Shown: piece after piece, positions 22,960 through 32,968 of the stretch
How the letters are laid out: each line of letters opens with the position of its first letter
Numbering within the stretch: the stretch's first letter is position 1
Source of the DNA: Schistocerca nitens
Lineage: Eukaryota > Arthropoda > Insecta > Orthoptera > Acrididae
Length of the DNA stretch: 64,000 bases
NCBI RefSeq assembly: GCF_023898315.1
Contig: NC_064618.1
Location: 189,401,548 to 189,465,547, forward strand
Direction: 5' to 3'
The notes under the pieces: model-generated
What the model saw: only the letters and a program-made list of their open reading frames with translations
What the model was told of the DNA's origin: nothing
Database searches by the model: none
Program-made: the position numbers and the translations under genes

Positions 22960-24240
22960 GGTCACCGATCCCCATAGCACAATAATATTATACTCTCTAC
23001 AGTAAAACGGTCAGTTTAACATTATTATAATGTTTTTGCCAATTTAGATGTCTAGGTCATCACTAGGGGTCAGGTTTGGAGAGACTGTGGTTGCTTTACA
23101 AAGGACGTATGGTATTACACTGTTTGAGAGCTGGTTTGTTGGGGGAGACGCGAGTAGTCACATTCGTCATTGACAGTTACATAAATTCTTTAGCGCTATC
23201 CCCTATCGGTCTCACTTTTCTGCATGGACACTAAACCACCAGCTCAGGAGAATCGCCCTCTCGTGCAGGAATAGATTTTCTTACTTTTTAATTTTTCTAT
23301 TTCAATTTAAGACGATGTTTGTGTAGCGTGTTATGTACTACAAGAGAAATATTTGTTAGCTTTCCAATTTAAACGTTAGTATTTCCTATACCCCTCATTG
23401 TTATTTTCAAATTCCTTTGCTTTAGGATGAAGGGCAACATTGCCTGGTGGGCAGTTTAGTACATATGTTGGGTAACCGTAATTTCTTTTATTATTTTCTC
23501 TCGAAGCAACAGAAATCATCTGGCCTACAGGTAGCATCATTAGCCAAGCACTTCACACAGACTGAGAGTAGTGAGCTGGTAATTTCATATGATCAGTTCC
23601 TCCACCGCAACTGTCAAATGTTGCATAGTTGTTGCACATGAGAGTAGCATTCCCAAAAAAACTAACTTTTATAATGATGTATGAGATTTCGGATCTACGT
23701 CCGCACATGAAAACGGAGGGAGCCTACCTTGATATGCAGGATGATTAACCTGCCCTACCTATGTCGTTTTATAAAACCTGCATTTTTTATCCGGCATTCA
23801 CAAACCACGCGCGATATTGTCACATTATGTCGCTCACTACGAGCAAACTTATAGTCCCACAGACAAAATGAACAGAACATTATTGTTAGAAATTCAATGT
23901 AGTTAAATTATGCAGAGAGATACATTTGCACTGGAGGCCACGGTTTTCAGTAGTTCAAGAAAAATGTACAAAACTGACATTCAAATGCAATGCACCTCCA
24001 CCCCACACCCATCACTCACCGGTCAAGATTTCTAGTCTGTTGTTCGTATCACTCCCTCCTACCTCTGTGCAAAAATTTCCGACGACACAAGTTATTCCCC
24101 ATATTCGACTACTTTTGTCTCTGTAGATTGACAGATTACGCCAACGGCATAGTAATGTATTTTGTTAACATTTAGTTCAAACTTGCCCGTGAGGGTAATG
24201 AAAGTCTATTGTAAATGTTACACTAAGACTAATTACTTTG
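22960..24240. other. No recognisable gene
   Basis: AT-rich, with short ORFs only. Nothing mobile was recognised. Confidence 0.45.
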
Positions 24241-24244
24241 ACAA

Positions 24245-26235
24245 TACATCTACATTTGCATGGTTACTCTGCTGTTCACAATAAAGTGCCTGGCAGGGGG
24301 TTCAATGAATCACCTTTAAGCTGTCTCTCTACCGTTCCTCTCTCGAACGGCGCGCGGGAAAAACGAGCACTTAAATTTTTGTGTGCGAGCCTTGATTTCT
24401 CTTATTTTATAGTGATGATCATTTCTCCCTACGTAGGTGGGTGCCAATCGAATTTTTGGGCAATCGGAGGAGAAAACTGGTGATTGAAATCTCAAAAGAA
24501 GGTCCCGCCGAACGAAAAACGCCTTTGTTTTAACGATTGCCACTCCAATTCACGTATATGTCTGTGGCACTATCTCCTCTATTTCGCTACATACAAAGCG
24601 AGCTGCCCTTCTGCGTACTTTTTCGATGTCATGTGTCAGTTCCACCGGATGCGGATCCCACACCGTACAGCAATACTCCAGAATGGGGCGTACAAACATA
24701 GTGCAAGCAGTCTCTTTAGTAGACCTGTTGCACCTTATAAGTGTTCTGCCTATGAATCGCCGTCTTTGGTTTGCTCTACCCATAAGATTATCTATGTGAT
24801 CGTTCCAATTTAGGTTGTTTGTAACTGTATTATATCGTACAGATTTGTGTGACTTATCGGGTAATCGAAATTTAGTAGAATTTTTTTTTTTTTTGTACTC
24901 ATGTGTATAGCTTCACACTTTTCTTCATTCAGGGTCACTGCCACTTTTCGCACCATACGCATATCTTATCTAAATCATTTTACAATTCGTTTTGGTCATC
25001 TGGTGACTTTACAAGACGGTGAATGACAGCATCTAGTAGGGCTACACAGATTGTCTTCTATATCATTCAAATAGATCATCAACAATAGAGGACCTACAAC
25101 ACTTCCTTGGGGAGCGCCGGATGTTAATTTGATTTTACTCGATGGCTTTCCGTCTATTACTGCGAGCTGTGACCTCTCTGACAGAAATCTCGAATCCAGT
25201 CTCACAACTGAGGTGATATTCCATAGGAACGCAGTTTGGTTAGAAGACGCTTGTGGGGAACGGTATTGAAAGCCTTCTGGAAATCTAAAAATATGGACTC
25301 AATTTGACATTCCCTGTCGACAGCTCTCATTACTTCATGAGTATAAGAGCTAGTTGTGTTTCACAAGAACGATATTTTCTGAATCCGTGCTGACTAGGAG
25401 TCAATAAATCGTTTCCTCGAGGTACTTCATAATGTTCGAATACAGTATATGTTCCAAAACCTTACCGCAAATCGGCGTTAGTGATATGGGTCTGTAATTC
25501 AGTGGATTATTCCTACTTCCTTATTTGGATACTGGTGTGACTTGAGCAATTTTCCAGTCTTCAGGTACGCATCTTTCTATGAGCGAACGGTTGATATAAT
25601 GGCTACATATGTAGGTATTGTATTAGCATACTCTGAGGGGAACCTGACTGGTATATGATCTGGACCAGAGGCCTTGGCTTTATTAAGTGATTTAAGCTGC
25701 TTTGTTACACTGAGGACATCTACTTCTATGTCTCTCAACTCGGTAGTTCTTCTTGATTGGAATTCTGGAATATTTAATTCGTATTTTTTGGTGAAAGAGA
25801 TTCGGAAAACCGTGTTTAATAACTCTACTTTAGTGGCACTGTCACAAGTGACTTCACCGTTGTTATCGCGCAGTGACGGTATTAGTTCAAATGGCTCTGA
25901 GCACAATGGGACTTAACATCTGAGGTCATCAGTCCCCTAGAACTTAGAACTACTGAAACCTAACTAACCTATGGACATCACGCAGATCCATGCCCGAGGC
26001 AGGATTCGAACCTGCGACCGCAGCGGTCGCGCGGTTCCGGACTGAAGCGCCTAGAACCGCTCGGCCACACCGACCGGCAGTGAAGGTATTGATTTCGTCT
26101 TGCCACTGATGTGATTTATGTATGACCAGAATCTCTTTGGGTGTTGTGCCAGTTATCTAGACAGAATTTCGTTGTGGAAAATATTAAAAACCTGTCGCAT
26201 TATACGTGCTATATTTTGAAATTCTGCAAAACAGA
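24245..26235 (-). mobile_element. CR1-type LINE, antisense, interrupted by a SINE
   Basis: The minus strand carries a decayed CR1-superfamily ORF2. From 5' to 3' it shows pre-RT sequence at 26235-26092, the RT N-terminal block LNKAKASGPDHIPVRF at about 25690-25640, SERSQLAVIDGK and the motif B form SGAPQGSVVGPLL at 25180-25080, then the post-RT block RPILEYCCTVWDPHPVEL at about 24690-24630. The 3' untranslated end reaches 24245 with CAATACATCTACATTTGC on the plus strand, the complement of the TAGATGTA-type tail. Stops and frameshifts are present throughout. The same family, or a close one, lies in sense orientation at 45692-48718. Confidence 0.85.
25884..26077 (-). mobile_element. Type A SINE, antisense, inside the CR1-type LINE
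   Basis: Full copy flanked by a 13-bp duplication with one mismatch: CAGTGACGGTATT (25871-25883) and CAGTGAAGGTATT (26078-26090). The LINE frame continues on both sides, so this SINE is younger than the LINE. Confidence 0.93.
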
Positions 26236-26239
26236 TTTA

Positions 26240-27460
26240 ACGTTTACAAACATAGTTGTTTCGTAGTCACAAGACCTGACGAATATAACGATGCATATGT
26301 TTATTTTTTACTGTTAAAATGCATAAAATTGATAGCTGAAATTTACACAAACATCAGTTTTACAAATTGCAAGTGCTAAACTAAGCCTCCTCCCCACCCC
26401 CCACCCCACCCACCCACGGCGGCGTAATAAGGGCAGTCAATGAAGACCAAAAAAGTGAAATAATTCACGCAGTCGCAAATTTGTCTACAGTGTTGGGAGG
26501 GATTACCAGCAACAATATACTATAAATCCTGACCAGTGGGGGCTGAATGTGGGATTTAGGGTGCGTTTGAGATTCCTTTGTACATTTTTCTTGAATAATT
26601 CTAAAATCACGTCCTGTAGCTAAAACTTATCAAAATGCAAAAGTTAACTATTTTAATGTCCTACAAAAAGGTCCTGTTCGTTTTTCTGTAGAAGTAATAG
26701 TACCTGCGTTGAGAGAGAATATGAAAATCCCTCACATGGTTTTTGAAGGCTAGATATAACATAGTGTGTTGCCCAAAACGACATCGGTGGGCGCAGCTGA
26801 ATAACCCTGTGTATTCTGGTAAAACTGGGGAATCAAAGTTTACAGTAAACGCAACAGCTTGGTCAGTTCACTTTAAAATATTTCAAAATGTTCTATAATG
26901 CCGTCTTCTGAGCATTCCTTTGGCTTTTTTCTGACGTCGTTTTTACTTATTGTCACGGAATGACACGCTACCTTTGCTATGGTTGAGCACTTTTTGCTTT
27001 ACGGCAGTGACCGGATAGTCCATTGTATATTCGTACAATCAAAAATACATTCCATCAGCTAGGATGTTAACTTTTCAGTGAGGTAGGTGCGATTTCTTGG
27101 ACTTTTTACAGACACGTGGACCTTATTCACTGCCTCTTACTCTTTCTAAACTCAATATTCCGATTAATCCTAAAACATCCCTAACTCTGTTTTTATTAAT
27201 ATATAAACATTTGAGTGAAGAGCGCTCTATTACTACTCATTTATTTCTGTTTCGGTTTACTGTGCGTCAGTTGGATAGCCACCCGCACGTGGGTACTCAC
27301 CAGTGATCTACCCAATCAACTGGAATGTTTTCTGTAGAAGAAGTAGGCAGTTTTTCGTACCACGGGTGAAATAATTATCCACACTGAAACAGCTTCCGCT
27401 TACCTGGGTAAGTTTAATGTATGTTGGGAGCTGCCTCATAGATACTTTATGAACGACAAT
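26240..27460. other. No recognisable gene
   Basis: No motif-bearing ORF. It contains the C-rich tract described separately. Confidence 0.45.
26388..26416 (-). repeat. G-rich tract with quadruplex pattern
   Basis: The minus strand reads GTGGGTGGGTGGGGTGGGG and continues with GGTGGGGAGG. It has more than four runs of three or more G separated by single T or A, a classical G-quadruplex pattern. Confidence 0.7.
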
Positions 27461-27462
27461 AT

Positions 27463-27697
27463 GAAGGGCTTATTTCAATAGTGGTACAAGTCCATTTTTG
27501 TTCATTCTGAGATACAGGGTCCTAAAGTTAAACGAGCGCTGAAAAATTTGCAGTTGAGATAGCAGAAATATTCAAGCATATGGCTTCTTGCTAGAGATGA
27601 ACCTTTCTTTCTGTTTGTTTCCACCATTAATTTCAGAAGGATCGTAGACAGAGAAGTGGAGGTAATTGACTTGTACCACTATTGATATAAGCCCTTC
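27463..27697. mobile_element. MITE with about 30-bp inverted repeats
   Basis: Terminal inverted repeats: TGAAGGGCTTATTTCAATAG... at the left, and the complement of TGAAGGGCTTATATCAATAG at the right, extending over GTGGTACAAGTC with one mismatch. Total length is about 235 bp. It is flanked by TA on both sides, compatible with a Tc1/mariner-type TA target. It has no coding capacity. Confidence 0.82.
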
Positions 27698-27699
27698 AT

Positions 27700-28356
27700 A
27701 TCATCTATACATACACCCCATCGGTGTGCGGCACACCTTGAGATTTTCAGTTTTTTTTTTTTAGGTTTGAAATTTTCTCGAATCCTGATGGTCAAGGATT
27801 CACCAGTTTTGTGACAATACAGAGGGTGATGCAAAATGTGTCACAACGACCCCGCATTGCCGTTGAACCATGATGGAGATTACGGCCACATTGGCCTTGC
27901 GGCTTTCTGAGGTCGCGGCGCTTACCAGACTTCATCTCTGGAAGCCCGGGCTCCACAAACCCTTAGCCAGCCAACGACGACTGAGTCCTCTGGGGCTTTC
28001 ATTATTTGGAACTAAACACGGGGCATTAATTGCCTGTGGAACACCATGGACGCCGACAGCTTTACTCAATTTAAAAGTGGCACTGTAATATTGGTTGTGT
28101 TCAAATTCTGTGATGACTGGCTTCTGAATAAGATATTGTATGTAAATTATGTAGTAACGGGTATTTACGTTTTAAAATGTAGTTCACTTTTCACATATCT
28201 CCTTGGGAAATATTACTATGTAACCAGATTCACAATATTGAAAAATATTATTCACGCATTCTGCACACTTGGGAAACACAGATTATTAAACTGTGTTTAG
28301 GGAATATGAATAATGAAACTGATAAGGGGAACATATTATCTCTTTTGTTTGTTAAC
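27700..28356. other. No recognisable gene
   Basis: Two overlapping plus-strand frames (27870-28088, 28046-28300) have no recognised content. Confidence 0.4.
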
Positions 28357-28433
28357 GGCCGCGGTGGCCGAGCAGTTCTAGGCGCTTCAGTCCGGAACCG
28401 CTACGGTCGCTGGCTGAATTGCTGCCTCGGGCA
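28357..28433 (+). mobile_element. Head-only fragment of a type A SINE
   Basis: Contains GGCCGCGGTGGCCGAGCAG and the region up to GCTGCCTCGGGCA, then stops. The tail is missing and the B box is damaged (GGCTGAATTGC). It abuts the antisense LINE at 28434, so it may mark a deletion junction. Confidence 0.8.
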
Positions 28434-29900
28434 ATAAAATTTATTATGGTCGGACTGAGAATATGTTCAAGGATTCTACAGCGAACAGAAGTTAGGGATG
28501 TTGGTCTGTAATTTTGCGGGTCCGTTCTTTTATCGTTCTCATATACTGGAATCATCTTCGCTTTTCTCCAGTCGCTGTAATTTTGTGGTGGGTGAGAGAT
28601 TCCCGATAAATGCAACGTAGATAAGTGGCCAATGCTATAGAGTACTGTTTGTGAAACCTAATTGGTATTCCTTCCGGATTTAGTGATTTATTTGCTTTCT
28701 AATCTTTCAGTTGTTTCTCTGCGCCAGGGATGCTTAATACTATGTTGTCCATATTGGAGTCTGTGAGATGGTCAAAAGATGGTATGTTTGTACGATTCTC
28801 CCACATGAAGTATTTCTTGAACGTGAAATTTAAAACTGGGGCTTCCGTTTTGCTATCTTCTACTACCACGCCAGACTGGTCAACAAGGAACTGAATGGAA
28901 GCCTTAGAACCAATTAGCGATTTCACACGTCCAGATTTTTTTCGGATTCTCCGACCAGATCTTTTGCTAAGGTATGACGGTGGTAGTTATTGTACGGTTC
29001 ATGCATACGTCTTTTCACAGACGCACGAAGCTCTACTAACCTCTGTTTGTCGTTATTTGCTCGATTTCTTATGAGCCGTGAATGCAACAGCCTCTGTTCT
29101 CTCAGCATCTTCCGAATTTCATTCTTACATCATGGTGGGTCTTTTCTATTCTTTGTCCACTTACTATGTTCGTAACTCTCCAGATGACAATCTGCTTTGC
29201 CCATACATCTTCTACATCTATCATACTGGAACTAAGCGATGTCCGTTCACTATCTAAATGAGATGCTAACATCTAGTTATCTGCTCTGTCTAGGAAAAAC
29301 ACTCTCCTAGCCTTCTTGACTGATTTATTAACTAGTTTTTGCAATGACACATGATCAGTAATCCCCATTAGCACACTGACACTGTCGTTAATGTCCGGCC
29401 TGTTGTAGCTACAAGGTCTAGGATATTTCCATTGCATGTGCGCTGCCGAGAAAAAGGCTCAAGACAGTTTTCAGAAACTGTGTTCAATACTATTTCGCAC
29501 GACATTCAGTCTGCACCCCCTGGCGCCCCCCCCCCCCCCCCAACACACACAAAGAATCCAAACCCATCCCACTGTCGATAGTAGATGGTTAAATTTGCCT
29601 TCAACTAGTATTGTATGATGTGAATATTTACGCGCTACTGACTGTAGGCTATCTTTGTATGCCTCTAGAACTGTTGGGTGGTAAAAAGTTTCAGAAGTCA
29701 GCTCCAGTTATATGCGATCAGATAACTACACTGTCACATACAATTTCAAGCTCAGTAGAGGCTGATTGCTCTGATGTTATGATCCTCGTTAACATTTTGT
29801 CTTGTACACGAGTCTAAGGTCAGGATCTGAGCGTAATATTGCCCATATCGCCTCAAGAAAAACGTGACGTAGTGTGTTGACATTATTTTATTTTATTTTT
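28434..29900 (-). mobile_element. CR1-type LINE, antisense, endonuclease and RT start
   Basis: The minus strand shows endonuclease-domain remnants (about 29830-29400), a linker, the segment FDHLTDSNMDNIVLSI (28926-28699), and then the RT start DWRKAKMIPVYENDKRTDPQNYRP with RILEHILS (about 28570-28450). The element is cut off at 28434 next to the SINE head fragment, so most of the RT is missing. A C15 homopolymer at 29527-29541 lies inside it. The family is distinct from the copy at 24245-26235. It is inactive. Confidence 0.72.
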
Positions 29901-29972
29901 ATTTTTTACTGCCGTTCTCTGTTACGTGGAATGTTTTGTTGATAATTTTCACATTATGTCCGTCTGTATATA

Positions 29973-30784
29973 AGGGGTGATTAAAAACATGCCGTTTGAG
30001 GGTGTTGCTGCAGCGTATATGCAACTGAGTGTGATTCCGATGTTGGTATATAAGCACTGACAGGTAGGTAAGAGATTACAGTGGCATTCGTATCTTTCCC
30101 AGGTGCGTGCGATAAATAAGGAAACGTGAACTGACGCCACGTTATTATCAAATGCATCGAAACTGTACTGACAAACTGTCCTCCTGTTCTTGGCTATTGA
30201 AGGACGATCATCGGTAGACATCCATCGGAGAATGAAGAATGTGTATGAGGCAACATGTCTTTCGAAAACCACCGTTGTGAGATGTTGCGCCAACTTCGGT
30301 GCTGGCCGCGTTTAGACGCAAGATGCCGGCCGATCTGGAGGCAGCCTGATCCACTTCAGGGAACCTGGTGTCGTCGTTCCTGAAGAAAGGTACTGCGCAA
30401 CGCTGGAGGTATTACAGCGTCTAATGAAGGTGAAACATCCGGGAAAACTGAGAAAAGGAGCGCTGCTGGTTCGTGACAACGTACGTCCCCGTATAGGTAA
30501 GTTACGCCAACCCAAGTGGGAGATATTCGGGCAGCCTCCACCTTGGCCTGATATCTCCCCATGCGATTATCGGGCCTAGAAGGTTCGAAGATTCCTGTCG
30601 GACGAATGTTTCCAGCAGGAAATTACGGATTTCTCAGACCAAGAGGATGAGATGTTTTACCAAACGGGCATCTTCAACCTGGTGCTTCGGCGAATGATTA
30701 CCCTAGTGCTTATGGCGATTTTGCCTGAATGACATACCAATACTGAACTGTACGGCTTCGAATGGAAACTTTTGGATCACCACT
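29973..30784 (+). mobile_element. Mariner element, internally deleted, both ends present
   Basis: Starts after TA with AGGGGTGATTAAAAACATGC and ends before TA with an inverted, diverged copy (GGAAACTTTTGGATCACCAC). At 812 bp it is shorter than a usual 1.3-kb mariner. The transposase C-terminal half is readable: LLVRDNVRPRI near 30464, holding the second catalytic Asp, and PDISPCDY near 30550, matching the mariner PDLAPCDY box with its third Asp, followed by a stop. The N-terminal half is lost or unreadable. It cannot encode a transposase. Confidence 0.85.
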
Positions 30785-30786
30785 TA

Positions 30787-31705
30787 CAGAACTCAATAAT
30801 CTCTTGAAATTTAGTGTGTGATTGAAACTTTATGCTGGACCTTCAACTTTTCCGGGCAAGCACTTTGCCGACTAAACTAAAGAAGCACGACTCGCTACCC
30901 GTCCTCATAGTTTCATTTCCTCCAGTAGTTCAAAATCTGTTGCATACAGACGGAACTAACGCGAAAAGTATAACACAGCATTCAATGGTATATTTTGATG
31001 GCATAGAAACGATTTGTTGTGTATTTCTCGTGTAATTACGGAATAACAAATATGCCCATAAAGTACTGCTCTAATGAAAATTTAAATGTTCCCATTGCCT
31101 ATAGTCGTAGAAACAATGCCGGCTGAACGTACTCCAAGTGAATAGCACCAAGAAGCTTTGCCTTTCATTACATCTACATAGTAACTTCGATGTCTTTCGG
31201 GCTGACAGTTTCAATGGTGCTCGCACGTTTCTCACATAGACACGAGAAATGGCCTAAAAGAGCTTGTTAACAGAGCGCAGCACTCGTTACGAACGATCCG
31301 CAAGGCAGCGAAATCACAGCCCTGTATCCTGCATGATCACGACCAGATAGTTCCCAACAGACAAAGGTTGCCTTAATAGCCACGTAATGTGCGACTACAC
31401 TGCAATTAGTGCAGACAAATGTCCGTTGTTTCGAAGCGGAGAGGGCACTCCGAAATTGATAGGACTTTTCCGGATTTTGAACGTATTACTCCACCTCATG
31501 TACGAGCTAACACTGTGTAGTACGGCACGTTAGAAAGCACCTCAATGCACTGCAGTTTAGTGTCTAAAAGCAATTAATAGAATTATGCAACGGAAACGAT
31601 ATGTGCATTAAATCCTGAGTTTCAATGAGTAAGGGTGTCCGAAGTAATTGTATGCTGTGTTCCCTTCATATTATGTGTTGAAAGACGCACTGCTTCACAT
31701 TACAG
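30787..31705. other. No recognisable gene
   Basis: Short ORFs at 30832-31035 and 31635-31838. The second runs into the Tc1 tip and is an artefact. Confidence 0.45.
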
Positions 31706-32309
31706 TACACTGGCGGAAAAAATTATCGCAACACAAAGGAAGAGTTGTGCGACATGCGTAGGCGTGTTTCTACATCTGAAAGATTATGTCTATTCAAATT
31801 TCGCGCAAGTCGCACAAGAATGGCAAGCGCCACTATGACGATGCAAATCATACTTGCTTCAAATAGACGCTATAACGGTCATGAGCTTTAGTTGCCTTTG
31901 AGATTTGACTTGGTGAATTGACATTAGTCAAGAATAATTTTAAGGGGACCACACCCTGCCTATCTAACCCATGTTAAATTAGACAAGTATTTGACTCATT
32001 TATGAAAAAATTATTTGATGCAGGACCTCCATATTTTTACTATATGTTACATGATGCTAATAGAGTCAACTGTACTAAAATCTACTTTACCCATTTTATA
32101 GTTTTTAAGAAATACTTTTTTAAATGTATTAACAGAAAATATTAAGTTTTTTCTGCAGAAAATATTTTTCTGTGATCTTCCTATTGGGGGAATGTTAATG
32201 AATGTAGTACCATAGGTAGCTTTTCATGTTACGTAGTCTCTGAAAATTTCACTGATTGATCTATGATAGTTTCTGATATAATGGGGCATATGTACTGAAA
32301 ATTTTAGTT

Positions 32310-32968
32310 TGCGGGAAATTGACTTTAAAGAAAAACCTTTTGAAATTTGTTACTCACAGTTAATTAAAACTGCCCTTCTGCATGTGATGGCCCTTCTTTG
32401 GCCTCTAGCAGGTGTTCCAGCTTCTTTTTCACCTTCCTGTCTTACTTTCTTGGCCATATTAGATGCAGACCTGTCTGCATCGGCTATCCTCATTTTATTG
32501 CAATGTTGCAGCCCGGTTATCATATATTCACCAGGACTAATTCCCAGCTTTTTCAGTACTCAACACTTTCCAATATTACCACAATTGAATGTAATAACAG
32601 CATCATGAACTCCTAGTTTCATTGTATGCATGCCTACAAATACAGTTTTGGAAGGCGGTTCCAAATTATGCTGTTGAAACATTCATTTGGGTTCTGTGTC
32701 TGCCCATGCAGACATTTCCTTAGAAGGTCTGAATGGGCCAAGTCTCTGAAAATAGGTTTAATTGTTGTAATAACAGCAGCAGGAAGAGAATGCTGGTGAG
32801 AATAAGATTCTCCAGTTGCCTGGGCCCACGAATTTTCTCCTGATGGACACAATACATGACATGGCTTATTGTCAGTAGAGGATTGATGGTAGAATATGGT
32901 CCAAACTCTTCACTGCCTCCAGATTTTCTTTATTTGTCCTAATTGCCTGCCCGTAGTGCACCTCCGTT
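32310..32968 (-). pseudogene. Kolobok-like transposase, C-terminal part
   Basis: The minus-strand reading begins at the LINE junction with TEVHYGQAIRTNKENLEAVK, then CHVLCPSGENSW, IKPIFRDLAHSDLLRKCLHG and TQNPNECFN, and after a frame change VFVGMHTMKLGVHDAVITFN, followed by a charged tail. The C-HG-TQNPNE-FN block is characteristic of a widespread Mutator-like/Kolobok transposase group, known here from memory of the family. Lesions are a one-base loss in an A run near 32650, a frame change near 32905 and a stop near 32570. It is truncated upstream by the LINE insertion and non-functional. Confidence 0.75.
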
